From Adineta ricciae (lineage: Eukaryota; Rotifera; Eurotatoria; Adinetida; Adinetidae), in assembly GCA_905250025.1 (NCBI GenBank), contig CAJNOJ010000024.1, positions 62,001 through 126,000 of the forward strand: a DNA stretch of 64,000 nt, read 5' to 3'. Each line of letters begins with the position of its first letter. Position 1 is the first letter of the stretch. The notes under the pieces were generated by a model that saw only the letters and a list, made by a program, of their open reading frames with translations, did no database searches and was not told the DNA's origin. Of the stretch, positions 1 through 11,885 are shown in pieces. The translations under genes and the position numbers were made by a program.

Positions 1-226
1 GTTATCTTTTATTGGATGATTTCGGTCTCGTTTGAGCGGGATTTGTCCTTAGTGAAAGACTCGAACAGCATGTCTAATTACTAATTAAATGAAGAAGGTA
101 AAAAAATAGTTGATAGGATATCAAATCTATCAAGGCGATCTTTCATTAATATGAAACAAATCATCAACTGTAGCGAGTTTGTTCGTGTACCTGGATCTGT
201 CTCTACGAATTGATTTTCCATTTTAG
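1..226. other. No coding exon supported; intron upstream of the first gene
   Basis: All three forward frames are interrupted early. A polypyrimidine-rich acceptor ending in TTTTAG at 221-226 closes the stretch, so it is most likely the intron before the exon at 227. Confidence 0.5.
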
Positions 227-1122
227 TTGTTGAAGTTACGGAAAAGCTCACTACTGAACAGGTCTCATCGATTCGTTTGGTATCATTTCATACGCACTAT
301 GAAAATAACGATCTGTTAATCTTCTGGGATTTCGATGTTAGTTCATCGACGAAAGATGTTCTAACAGCGCAATTTCAAATTATTATTGAGCAAGATTCGG
401 AAGTCATCCGACGAAGTCAATTTATTTCACCTTACCTCAAACAATACATTATACCTCATTTACCAGCAAATAAAAATTATTATGTATGTTTGATCCTAAC
501 AAGAACATTCTATGGAACGGACAAATACTGTCGACAAGCGAATACCTCAACTTCTCAGACATTCTCACAAATGCTATTCGCCAACCGATCAATCATATTC
601 GGTTTTCTCACTGGCACCATCCTCACTGCTTGTCTACTAGTTACCTTAGCATTCATTTGTCATCTGCAATACAAACGAAAACATTCACTTACATTATTTC
701 CAACCCATCGGCAACAACCACATTATATGTACATCAATCGTAACGAAGACGATGGAACTTATTCACATTCGATTGTCTCTGCTCCATCGCCGAAATACTC
801 TCATATGAAAAAAAGTCATTCACGTCGTACATATCTCGCACCAGTACCACCATGGTATCAACATGACTCGAAACATCTATCGACAGCGGCGCGTTCGCCT
901 TGCTGCTTTTCGCAGTATCACAATCGAACATTGAGCGACTGTACGACCACTAATCGCATGCCAAGTGTTTCATCTGAATACAGTAATGGAATCGATAAAG
1001 AACAGATGACATCAACATCAATTATGAGCAATATGAGTTCAGATGAACAACATAGTAACATTATTCAAAGTCCAGCAAAACATGTCTATGAAGAACTTGG
1101 TGATGATAGTTTACTTCTTTAG
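227..1122 (+). CDS. C-terminal exon of a type I membrane protein with an FN3-like ectodomain (5' partial)
   Basis: The exon opens after an acceptor at 221-226 and runs in one frame to the stop at 1120-1122. Upstream exons lie outside the window. The first ~100 residues look like the end of a fibronectin type III domain: beta-strand spacing, a conserved-looking NYYVCL strand and a nearby second Cys. A single transmembrane helix follows (IIFGFLTGTILTACLLVTLA), then KRKH and a cytoplasmic tail of about 150 residues rich in Ser, Tyr, His and Thr with no catalytic domain. This arrangement is common in adhesion or LRR-FN3 receptors. The precise family is not recognisable. An AATAAA-type signal lies near 1201. 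Confidence 0.6.
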
Positions 1123-1621
1123 TATTTCTGTTGCCTTTTTTTTGTAAAGTATTTAACTAGAAATTATTTGTATCATAAGTTATATTTTCTTTCTTTAGAC
1201 TAATAAATTTTCACGATAGATAGGTAATTATGATTGTATGTATTGAAACGACTTTTTGAATAGATTATGTTCTTACGTCTTCATGAAATAATCAGTGACA
1301 GGTCATTTCCTATAAATGTGCTCGTTAGGAGAGAGAGAGAGAAAGAATAGGACTGATTGGTTTTACTATTAACGCTCTATAGAACATGTGATCGATTGAT
1401 TTTCTCCACATAGTAATCAAGTAGTATGATTACATAGAAGAACGAATCACAGTAACATATGTTGAGAAAAAAAGTTTGCTATAGGTTAGTAATTCATTTT
1501 CTCTGTTGAAAAAAGACTAAAACTCATTCTGTAGAAGAAAAAGATCAATACTCTGAAGGTCTTCCGCGTGTTTATTGTCTTCAAATACAGACCATTGCAA
1601 AACAAGTTAAGACAAGACCAA
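1123..1621. other. Intergenic, no gene seen
   Basis: AT-rich 3' flank of the membrane-protein gene with a (GA)n run near 1330. No convincing exon was found before the small ORF at 1622. An acceptor-like TAG near 1493 is too weak to use. Confidence 0.5.
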
Positions 1622-1876
1622 ATGCGATTTACTCCACAAATACATTATGTATGTCAAACACCTAATTGTTCTAACCGTTGTTCTCGCAAGCATAAAGTCT
1701 CTTCCATTCCCGTTGCCACTGTGAACACATGTTATCTGTCACTTTTATACACTCGTACTCTCTACTATCATCGAACGTATTTTATATGCGGAAAATGCGA
1801 ACGTGACGACGAATTTCATTATTATCAATGTCAGAAATGTGGACATGTCTATTGTCATGATTGTTGTTTCAAATAG
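1622..1876 (+). CDS. Small Cys-rich putative zinc-binding protein, 84 aa
   Basis: This is the first in-frame ATG of an uninterrupted frame ending at the TAG 1874-1876. The protein has paired cysteines: C-x4-C-x3-C near residues 11-20, then CGKC, CQKCGHVYCHDCC at the C-terminus. Such spacing is typical of zinc-ribbon or RING/FYVE-like zinc binding, but no named family matches. The frame stays open upstream to about 1568, so the ATG could be internal to an exon of a longer gene. A signal-like AATAAA sits at about 1897. Coding status rests on cysteine pattern only. Confidence 0.4.
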   Translation: MRFTPQIHYVCQTPNCSNRCSRKHKVSSIPVATVNTCYLSLLYTRTLYYHRTYFICGKCERDDEFHYYQCQKCGHVYCHDCCFK

Positions 1877-2199
1877 AACTTTTTTTTCGTTCGAAAATAA
1901 AACTCGACGAGTGGCGACACCTGCCTTTGTTTCTATATGTTGACCCAAGATTTAATTTGATCTGTTGCTTTATATTATATAATGTAACGAACAATTTTTT
2001 CTTTGTTTCTGGATCAGTTGAAAAGCGTTTTATGCAAGTAAACGCCTCTCTGTAATTGGCACTGCGTTTTGCACTGTTAAACAAATCACAAATACACTAG
2101 GTCCGTCGCGGAGGCTCCGTCGGCCGCGTTTTTGCATTGGAAAAATCAAGTTCCACATTACATTTTCTCAATCAATTTCACTTTTCTCAACTTCAGATC

Positions 2200-5089
2200 A
2201 TGGTAAAAAAGAAACTGAACAGGTCACTTTTTTCCGCCATAGTTGAACAAATCGATCCCGAATCCTTATCAGCTGAATACCATCGCGTTGACAACGAATA
2301 TTTTGCTGCATTCAATTCGCTTGACGGTGTTGAAAAGTTTCATAATCAAATCAACGAAAAGCGCACGATGATTGCTGAGCAAGAGGCAGCAGACAATGCC
2401 AGCGAAGAAGAAGATGATGATGATGATACGGATATGAAATCGTTTGCTCAACAATTTCTTATTGATACACCTGAAGCAGATCAAGCGAGAAAAGAAAACG
2501 CAACGACATCTGTGAAGACTAATGTGGATACGAGAAGAACAAGACGACGGCGAAATATTCGGGATTTGCCGCAATCGAGTAATTTTATATTTATGTCCGA
2601 TAATGATGATGATAACGAACCTGGAAATATCTTCGATAGTTTAAAAGAAAAACGATTTTCTCATCGGTCGAATCGGATCGCGTACGAAGATATGAGTTCC
2701 ATTCTTTTAACATTAGATGTTACACAGAAGAAATCAAAGAAAAATTTAGATAGTCAAGAGCCAACTATTGCTATTGAATTAGCAGAACCATCGATGATCA
2801 AATGTGAACCTACTGAACCTGAACATGTACGTTTTCATTCACTGAAAAGAAGCCAAATGAATCTTCTTTGCTTTTAGCTTATCATCAGTCATGTAATTGA
2901 AGCTAAAGAGGAACCAGTCGAATTGAATGTATGAATATCAATCTTGAATTTATACTTAATGAAAAAGTTTGGTGTTTCGTTGCAGGTTATTCCAACTGTA
3001 CCAATGGGTTTCGGAACCCCCGAATAGTAATCATCAAAACCTATAAATGAACTTTTGAACTAGTGATGTTCTTTGCTTAGTTCTGGTCGCTTGGATAACT
3101 ATGTGCAAAACATTCATCGTGCATGCTCAACGAATGTTTCCATATCCGATTCTGTACTGTCCCGACCGAAACGTATCCGTAAGCGAAAACGACTGTATAT
3201 CGAAGAAAGTGAAGCAGCAATTAAACCGAAAAGACTACGAAAAAAACGCGTACAAATCAATCCGCCGTCAACATTATTAACTGACGCCGAAATCGAACAA
3301 CAATTTGGTGAACGTTTGTCACCAACAGTCAAGTCCGAGTGTAACGATGAAAATCGAACAGATGTTTTAGAACTTGAGCCAATATTTCAAACGCCAATTG
3401 AGAAAGCAAGAGCAAAGTTCAAAAATGCACTAGAACGTAGGATATCATTGAACAAGAGATGAAGTAATGCTTTGATCGATGTGTTTACTCATTAGGCGGC
3501 CATACTCCAGATACATTTTTACTCAAAATTCGTTCTCGGGAAAGTAAAATGATTGAAGTTGAATTGGCGATCTACGGTACAGCTGACTGGCACGCGCACC
3601 GAACAAAGGTTCTTGCGAAAATCGAGGAGGTGAGTATAGCAAACGAAAACATGGACGAATCTTTTGTTTTCTGTATGAAAGGCACTTCGCGGTCTTCGTG
3701 TCAGTTGGACCAAAATCGACATTCGTGTTGATGATTATGATGTACAAATCTGTACGTCACCACAAGCAGCCTTAGCAACACCCCCAGTAACTATATCCAA
3801 TAGTAATTCCTCATGGTTTTTAAAAGCTTTGAGCGAATGTGGACCACTAATTGTTCACATTCATGATCGACGCTATCCTCATCAACGACATTGGACTAAG
3901 TGTATATGTTCTCAATGTTCTCCAAATAATCTAACACCTGAGTGAGTACTTTCCCTAGCAAAACGTCTCGGATTTCGATTGTTCCCTTTTTAGAACTTCA
4001 TTACCGGTGATTGTTAGTGTTTCTCCGGCTAAAACATCTCCTCATCGTTTATCATCACCGAGTATTCTACGTAAATGTCACTCCTCGCTCAATTCACTCA
4101 TTTCGACGTTTCCTACTATTCCAGCAACAGATTTTAAGCAACTCACTCAGCAACACGGCATCAACATAGTCAGTTCGATCACACAGTGTCTTCGGGACTT
4201 AACACTAATTGTTAGTGTGCACACAGCGTTAGCTTATCTTCAGTCATCGACTGAGGATTATCAATCAAGATATCAACATGTGCTTGATCCGATGAAATCT
4301 CCTAAGAAAAACAGTGCAAATGCAACAGTATCGAAATATTTTATTGGACCGGACATTTTAGCATTCGAGAAAATCATCAAACAAAGCAAAGCGAACATAC
4401 GTAATGCCCACTGTAAGAGTTCTTTGCTATGTTGCACTTCATCTGCTCACTCATTCTTTTCTTTAGCGATGAGAAGTGTGATTTTTCAAAGTATTCCACG
4501 AACGCCATTATCTAAAATGATCAAAACAACAACAGTGATTCTTCCGAAACACAGAACAACTGGACATCCATTGATTTTAAATCGTTCGCACAAACGTCAT
4601 CGAAATTCTGCTTCGACAAGTGAAACCACTACTAATAACAATAGCGTGAAACAACAAGCACATTTCACGCCAATTATAGAGCTGAAACCAATTCTGGGTG
4701 GGTCAACTCATACCGACGAAGAACCCATTCGCAAAGTAACAAAAATCATCTCAACCAATACAATACAGAAAGACGCACAACGAATCAATACAATCGTAAG
4801 TTATTTGCTATCTAAACTCGATAGTTTCACCTAGAATTCACTTCTCTAGACTACACAAGAAATCGCACCTCGTGTTATTCGCTTATCTATCGCAAAAACA
4901 TCGCCGAGTTCGAGTACAATCCATTTAGTACCATTTCAATCGTCGATGAATCAAATCGGAAGTTCGCCCTTAATCCCCAAACAAATCAATATCATCAAAC
5001 CATTAAACTCATCATCAATTACTCCAGCTGTTAAATTAGCAAATCCAGTTCTCATTTCCAATCGATCCCAACAGCCACTGATTAAGTAA
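2200..5089 (+). CDS. Unrecognised basic, probably nuclear protein, 818 aa, nine exons
   Basis: Exons: 2200-2826, 2878-2928, 2986-3026, 3081-3436, 3496-3629, 3682-3941, 3994-4412, 4467-4795, 4850-5089. Lengths sum to 819 codons with consistent phases; introns are 51-59 bp. A stop at 3460 is avoided only by splicing the 59-bp intron 3437-3495. The N-terminal ~50 residues (MVKKKLNRSLFSAIVEQIDP...) look folded. Then come an acidic run (EEEDDDDD), an RRTRRRR patch, and two basic motifs, PKRIRKRKR and PKRLRKKR, near residue 270-300. The middle holds a compact predicted alpha/beta region (IEVELAIYGTADWHAHR to about IVHIHDRRYPHQ) with a Cys pair CICSQC. The C-terminal half is Ser/Thr/Pro-rich with several SP and TP sites. 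The basic patches suggest nuclear localisation or DNA binding. I cannot name a family; resemblance of the PKRIRKRKR motif to the CENP-C motif is too weak to use. Confidence 0.7.
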
Positions 5090-5656
5090 ATAAGGATTGC
5101 TTTTATTGGTGATATCGATAGAAATCTGTATATTCTTTATTATAAAAGTTTTGACCGCCTGATTACTATTTTTTTGAAAATAAAAACGAAAAACCGGATG
5201 TTGAACTTTCATCCATGAATTTGTTTCACTTATAAGTCAAATATTTGCCATTGACTCGGCATTCAATTCATACCACCATACAATATGATTTTCCGCCGTT
5301 ACATTCATTGTTCTATTGCTTATAAAGAGACACAAACTTCTCTGAAAATGTGACATTTCCCAATCAACCAAAATGAAACTCGTTTAGATTACTATTTCGC
5401 TAACATTCATCTTATGTGTTTCATCATCTGACGGAGAACATCGACATTGAAATGCACGACGTCATGTTCCCTCTCCTGTCAGGTATCGAAGAAGAAAATA
5501 CCACTAAAGTATATTGGCAATGAAATAAAAAATGATTAATATTCTTTGTATCTTATCAATAGAAGCATATGTCAAAGAATTTTATCCGTGAAGTTGTTTT
5601 CACGAGTCATGATTAAGGCATCAACTGTTGTTCTTTTCTAAGTTTACGAAACAAAA
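5090..5656. other. Intergenic, no protein gene seen
   Basis: 3' flank of the basic-protein gene with AATAAA near 5177, then AT-rich DNA with short ORFs lacking splice context, up to tRNA-Val. Confidence 0.55.
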
Positions 5657-5729
5657 AGGTTCGAGCGAGGTTTGAACTCGCGACCTTCTGCGTGTGAAGC
5701 AGACGTGATAACCACTACACCATCGAACC
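5657..5729 (-). tRNA. tRNA-Val (anticodon CAC)
   Basis: The minus strand folds into a complete cloverleaf. The acceptor stem GGTTCGA pairs with TCGAACC. The anticodon stem TCTGC/GCAGA encloses loop TTCACAC, giving anticodon CAC. The T stem GCGAG/CTCGC encloses loop TTCAAAC. There is no intron. A run of five T on the minus strand follows the discriminator, a normal Pol III terminator. It lies about 80 bp downstream of the BBS4 stop and on the same strand. Confidence 0.95.
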
Positions 5730-5809
5730 ATTGTTATAACAAGCAACGTTCAAGTCAGGCAAATATTTGCCAGTTAAACCTTATTTTATTTCAAAGCAAA
5801 TTGATTAAG

Positions 5810-7499
5810 TTAGAAAGCAAAATTTGATCGCTGCTCTGTGGTCTCCGTCGAAGATACAACTGGTTCTTGTTTGACACGTCTCTGTTTATATCGTCCATCT
5901 TCGTAGCGTTTCGTTTTTAAATCAGGTAATTCTTGAGATTGACCCAATGATGAAGCCAGTACATCATCGTCCGCTAGTTTTCGAGGCGAGAGTATTGCTG
6001 ATAAAGATGCTGGCGCCGTGCTTTCGTTTCGATACGTAGCAACTGACTGAGGCACTCCAAGTTTCGAGGCAATATCTAACATTGATTTATCGAGTTCACC
6101 TTGACGGCCAGAAGCCGTATGTTGATTGTAGGACCGATGGAATTCTGAAAGAGTAGATTCAATAGTTGATTGAACAACATCGGTATTCTTCTGAAGAATA
6201 GCAAGATTAAGTAAAGCAACCAGATTAGTTGGATCGAGTTTGAGCGAGTATGTGAAAGCTTGCAGAGCATTACTAAAATCATTCAGTTTCGATAGAGTCA
6301 CACCTAAACACGCAAAGTGTCAAACACAGAACTGCCTTACATCGAGAAAGTTCAGATCAAAATACCTAAGAGAGCATAGCTTGGTGCGTGTTTTCGGTTC
6401 AATCGAATGGCTGATTGAAGAAACACTGCAGCCGAAGCGCTTTGCTGCAAGTACAAATGTACAAGTGCCAGATTATATAAGACGTTTAATTCGAATGGTG
6501 CAAGATAATTGGCGCGTTTCAAACAACTAATAGCCGCCACGAATTTCTTCTTGGAGAAGAAACACATGCCGATATTATTCCATACTTGTGCACATTCAGG
6601 TTTCCGCCCGTAAACGATACGATATTTCGATAGAGCAACGTCAGCATCACCATGTTTTTGAATAACTTGACAAGCTGCCATGATGGCGGGAACGTGCGTC
6701 GGACAAAAGGTTAACGCAGTGCCGAAGCATTCAAATGCTTTTGTATAATCGGATTTCTAAGTAGAGATTTGAAAGAAAATAATAGAGAAACTGGATATGT
6801 TACTTCAAATGCCAACAGACCAATCTTAGTGAAAAGTACCGGCGATTCAGGATTTCGTCGTGCACCTCGTTCGAAAACAGCTTCAGCTTCTTCACGTTCG
6901 TTCTCTAGCAGATAGATTTCTCCCAATGACAAATAAGATGCTTCTTGCATTTCAGACACTTGCAAAGCTTGTAAGAAATATTTTTTCGCTTCTGTCAGAT
7001 CATTTAAATGAAAATAGCATAAGCCTAAATTATGAAGCAGTTCCCAATCATTGTTCGTGCGTGTCAAAGCGTCTTTATAAGCATCAATAGCTAATCGGTG
7101 GCGTCCAAGTAGTGCTAATGACTTGCCTACTTGTTTTATATGAACCAAAGATAACTCTTGTAAAGCACACTGTTGAAAATAATCCAATGATTCGTTAATA
7201 CGTCCTTCTTGTCGATGAACGAGCCCCTGAACGTATGTCATATAAGTACTTTTATGCGATTGAATACGTATGAACTGTTGAAGTCGATCGTATTCACCCC
7301 GGCCGTACATAATATGTAAAAGCCAATTATATTTATCCATGGTCGATACATCATTTGCATATTTCAGTTCAGTAACAGAAGGTATTAGAATTGAAGCCGG
7401 AGCAATAACTGTCGGTGATGTAACCATTGCGAACTGAGATAACTTCACTGCTGCTGTTAATAATTGTTCCACACCATGTTTCTCACTTTTCTTTTCCAT
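5810..7499 (-). CDS. BBS4: Bardet-Biedl syndrome 4 protein (TPR subunit of the BBSome), 526 aa
   Basis: Exons on the minus strand: 7499-6804, 6756-6366, 6303-5810; introns are 47 and 62 bp and the exons sum to 527 codons. The protein is a chain of TPR repeats from about residue 55 to 400. Segments such as [33 protein letters not shown] and YNLALVHL match vertebrate BBS4 nearly word for word. Length agrees with human BBS4 (519 aa). The C-terminal ~130 residues are disordered and basic, as in the family. BBS4 is a BBSome subunit that traffics membrane proteins into cilia and associates with pericentriolar material. Its presence fits a ciliated animal. The ATG at 7499 opens the conserved reading frame. 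Confidence 0.92.
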
Positions 7500-9204
7500 G
7501 ACAATGCGATAGCCTATAACAATACCTGTATTTCCGTAATGAAACTTTTCTCTCTTTTCTTAATCCGTCTTTAAAACCGATGACATCTTTGATGAAATGC
7601 ACATATGGCAAAGCTGATAATCAACGGCTTAACAAATGTCAATGATTACGTTCATAAAAAAGGACAAATGCTTAGTAACATGGTTCAATGTTAACAACCA
7701 GCATTTTCCTTCATCATCGGTAATAAAAGAAGAACGAGAAAAAATGTCACTTGCTTCCATTAGTGTTAGTCTCTATTTGCATAATTTTCAACATAATATC
7801 TAATTTTCGCTGATTTTCATCACCTATTTCAGTAAATTATTTGCAAAAATTATGTAAAAGACATTCTCGCAGTGTTGCCGAGCATTTTAAGTATTCAAGT
7901 TGATCTCGTGTATATCAATATGCTTCGTTTTATGAAATGTGATCAATCAAATAGTAATGGACTGTTAATATGTCCCTGAAAGGTTGTGCAATAGTTAAAA
8001 TTCAAGAAAAAAGAAATGTAGCACTCTACTGTATACGCAATCTACTAATTTACATACTTCAGTGTTTTTCAAAGCGTAAAGCTGAAGTAAAGGTAATGAA
8101 GGTTGAATACGAAGATAGACGGATGATAGAAAGAGCATACTGTCTGAACGGTGACTCGAACACTTGAAAATTTTTTCTTTTTTCGTGAACGAAAGTCAAT
8201 GCACATGAACAAAATCGAAAATATCCATATAAATTAACTAAGACACGAGAGAGAAAATGAGATTTTCAAGTAGGAAGAATTACAAATCGATTTTTGCATG
8301 ACGTAATCAATTACAATCCTGCGAGACAAATTTTCATTACTATCAACAAAAATGACCGAGAAAAAGAAAGAAAAAAAAACTTCGAACTTTCCCTTTCTTT
8401 TTTTATTCATCATCATTACCTGGTGGTGATGATGATTGATGGAGTAGCGGCTTCTGCTTCAGACTACTCATTCGCTTATGCTAATTTTTACATCAGTTAT
8501 GTATATATTCTTGTTAAAGATGATGGCGCCGACAAAATTTCATGAACAGGCATCACCACCGTAAGAAAAAAAAAAGTGTATATAAATTCGAAGGTCAACA
8601 TTCTTGTACAATGTTGCTTCTTTTTTACTTCTTCAATCGACACAATTTCGATCCGAGTGTAATCTGCGAATGACAGCTGGTGTTTTTACTCCGATAGAAG
8701 GAATAATCAAGACATTATCTTCTGCATCTGGACAGCGTATTTTCGTAGATATTGAGAAGTATTACGTTATATTTACATTTGTACTTGATACGTTGATAAG
8801 CGTTGAAGAATGAATCGATGACATTTAAAGAATTGAAGATTACTTTTAACTAATAGTTGACAATGGACATATACTTCTGATAACTGATATATTTATTCAT
8901 GTATTGTTCAATGAATAGGTTCGTTATAACGACTGTACCGTTTTTCTTCCTTCTACTTCGCTTTCTTGTTGATTTAAAAGCTTTTTTTTCGTAGATTAAT
9001 AGTCTTTTGAAAGGAGATTAGAAAAGAAAAATACATAGTTTAAGTACTGTTCAGAATCAAAATAGTTGAAACAACAAATCATCTCATCTTTTTGCTCGAT
9101 AGAAAAAAAAAGACGAAAAGGATATGGCGTGGACATTACCTTTTCTTTTTTCGATGCTTCAGTTCACTTTTATCGCTTGTAGAATAGATCAATAGACAAG
9201 AACG
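7500..9204. other. Divergent intergenic region between BBS4 and the PanK-like gene
   Basis: About 1.7 kb of AT-rich DNA with poly-A/poly-T tracts. A TATATAAA-like string occurs near 8579-8586, but no promoter can be assigned. ORFs of 60-83 codons here have no recognisable product and no splice structure. Confidence 0.5.
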
Positions 9205-11148
9205 ATGTCTGGCACCAATGAAGATGAGTTCATTGGCAACGAACGTCCTCGTTCCGGATTCTTTCGTCGTTCGTTCTCTCCACATTCGTTTGATAAGTTA
9301 CGCGATGAAGATAGTGACTACTTTTATAAGCCCAAACGCGGTCCGTCGAGAAGTAAATCAAATATTACAATCACGCGACCAATCAAACGGATCGAAACGG
9401 TAACGACGCTGATGGAACTGCTTTCCAAAGGCACACATTCGAATTCAAATTCGAAAGTCCAGCTGAATGAAGATACTGAACAAGCAAACTTGTCGAAAAA
9501 GCTGGATGGTCAGAAATCATCACCTTACTCGAGCTTTTTATCCATGGATGGTGGCAATTCATCATTGAATATTCCATCTACTCTCTCGTCGACCTTTTCA
9601 TCACGTTGCAGTTCATCAATATTAACGGCAGCCGAAAGTGAATCTCCGACAGTTATTATTGCAGAACCCATGTCAGAATTAATACAAAAAAGTAAGCTTT
9701 GAGTCCGAGATCTGTTAAACGTATTCTTTTTCAGTACCTAATCCTTCCGAGGAGATTCCAGATGACGAAAAGCGAATCTACTTGACATCACCGTGTCATG
9801 TGCCAGCTGTTGGAATCAATGTCACAACGGCCGGCGTACATCTTGTTCTACTCGAACTTTATCCTCAAAATATCGATTATTCGACTGTTATTTTTCAACG
9901 CTATCTCATTTCTTTGATTGTCAATAATGAACATCAAAATTGGTCGATCTCGAACGTCGAATTACGCTCGGCAATTGAACAGGAAGTGAATTTCCGTTTG
10001 TTTACACTCACACACGAAGAATTCGATCTTATTCTCATACGTTTACAATCATTCACTAATTTCAAAGCATCAATCGCCTCCTCATTCGTTTTAAACATCG
10101 CTTTGACCGGCGAGCAAACAAACGAATACGAACGCAAGATTTCCTCGCGTTTAAACAAAATCAATTTGAATTTCGATATTATTCAATACCGAATTGAATC
10201 CTACATGATTGGCTTAGACTTCTTTCTCGGAAATAAGCGTTTAATGCATAGCGATAAACAAGACGAGTTAATCGAAGTTTTCGATGATAAACCAGTCGAA
10301 GACAATCGCGAGATTTATCCGTATATATTAGTTCATGCCGAAGCAGGAAGCACATTCTTTTACATTGTTCATACTTCAACCCGATATTCGGTACTGACAT
10401 CGAATAATCTGTGTTATAAAACCTATGCAAATCTACTGAGACTGTTGCAGCCTGGATTTGATCTGAAAAACGATGAACCGACGTAAATAGGAATTTGTTT
10501 TTTTTCGATTTATTCTGTATATTGTCTTTCGTTAGATTATCTTCGACAACATCGTTTCCAGTTCGCCGACCACCACCTGTTTCGTTTGATTTTACACGTC
10601 AAGACCTATGTAAGAACTGTCATCGTTCATCAACGACTTTCCCAACTGAACTACCGTTGACAAGTTTTACTCGCTTACCACAACGATGTTTTCCATACGA
10701 CTATTCCATCTCAAAAACCCCACATTATATCTACCGAGGTTGGTCCAATCGACGAACATTATCTTACGACAAGAATCTCGCCACCTATGACGTTCATACT
10801 CAAACCGATGATAGCTTCCTCGAGTCTTCATCGTCACAGATGCGTTTAGCAACACGTCGCTCCCTATTATCCATGCTTACCATGAACATGGCCTTAACAT
10901 TGAAATTATTACTGAAGTTATATCCTTCCGTGCATCATTGCATATTAATCGGCGAATTCTTTCAATTAGAGAAACAAGCTATACCTGATCTGACTTTGTT
11001 TATGCGTTCAATTCTGGGCCAGGATACTCCGCATATCTATCAATTGAAACGTGAATCGCTCATATCGGCATTGGGATGTGCGCTTCCACGAGTTTACTTT
11101 GATGTTATCGATGATAAGGGAATCATAGGGAATGATTGTATTGATTGA
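9205..11148 (+). CDS. Pantothenate-kinase-like protein, predicted catalytically inactive, 615 aa
   Basis: Exons: 9205-9691, 9735-10482, 10536-11148, summing to 616 codons. Residues 1-185 are Ser-rich and disordered. From about 187 the order of elements follows eukaryotic PanK. A strand VGINVTTAGVHLVLLEL sits where PanK has the FGMDIGGTLVK phosphate loop. Next are a helix RLNKINLNFDIIQYRIESYM matching the PanK LDELDCL-type helix, and YPYILVHAEAGSTFFYIV where PanK has YPLLVVNIGSGVSILAV. The C-terminal ILIGEFF (about 548-554) matches VVFVGNFL, and ESLISALGCAL matches the final GYFGAVGALL. The Asp and Gly residues of both nucleotide-binding loops are replaced. A Pro/Ser/Arg-rich insert (about 412-510) replaces part of the core. 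I infer a pseudokinase. Homology is by eye and moderately sure; loss of activity is inference. Confidence 0.6.
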
Positions 11149-11736
11149 CTTTTGTCAGAAATAGAATTTGATTATTTTAGTTTGTGCACACACTTGTTTG
11201 CCAGAGACATAGAATGTAGTTCAGACTATTTTGTGTTATATATTTTTTCGGCAAAATCAATAAAAGCGACAATACAATCGTCCTCACGTGAGCGAACATG
11301 TTCTCGTCTTTTTTCTGTGAGATGTTTCAAGAGGAAGCATTCTAAGATTCACTATGTGGGAATGAGTGAAAGCATCCAATCGATGTTGTGTACGCGTACA
11401 AGTTTTTACGTTCTTGAGAAGAAAGAACTCTCGAACAACGTCAGCAATCAGGTCTTTCACTTTCTTGTTCTACGCCCTACTGAATAGTGTCGTTAATGCA
11501 AATATGGCCTGATGAAAAATTAGCGATTCTTTTATTGCGACTGAAAAGAAAATCACACATTTGATTTATGCAAATAACGAGTTGTTTTTCTCTTTAAAAC
11601 ATTTTTGGTGAAATGAATAAACAAAGCACAGTTTTCTCCGTGCAAAAATTGCGAAATCGTGCTGTGGCCTGATCGTTTTGTCAAATCGAATGTATGAGTA
11701 ATAGATGACAAAATCAACAAACGTTTTTCATTGTAC
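11149..11736. other. 3' flank of the PanK-like gene and upstream DNA, no gene seen
   Basis: AATAAA occurs near 11259. An ORF of 111 codons (11152-11487) starts at a non-ATG codon immediately after the preceding stop and resembles nothing; I treat it as 3' UTR. Confidence 0.5.
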
Positions 11737-11744
11737 TATAAAAG
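11737..11744 (+). promoter_or_regulatory. TATA box of the Ly6/Thr-rich gene
   Basis: TATAAAAG lies about 30 bp upstream of an initiator-like TTCATTCG (about 11773). An apparent 5' UTR intron follows (GTAAAT at about 11816 to CTTTAG at about 11875), placing the ATG at 11886 about 11 bp into the second exon. Position and consensus fit a TATA promoter; the start site was not measured. Confidence 0.55.
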
Positions 11745-11885
11745 TCGGTTTAGTTGGAAAGAATTTTTTGAGTTCATTCGTCGCTCAGTTTCGTAAGAGT
11801 GATTATTCCAAGCAGGTAAATTACTATTTATAGCAAACAACGTTTGTAAAATCATCAAATAAAGCAGAACTTTAGTCGCACCCAT

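Noticed and set aside
3081..3436. CENP-C-like motif in PKRIRKRKR
   Set aside because: Lacks the Pro and aromatic residues that define the CENP-C motif; basic patches of this kind are common.
11152..11487. 111-codon ORF after the PanK-like gene
   Set aside because: Starts at a non-ATG codon just after the stop, contains an AATAAA signal and no features; treated as 3' UTR.
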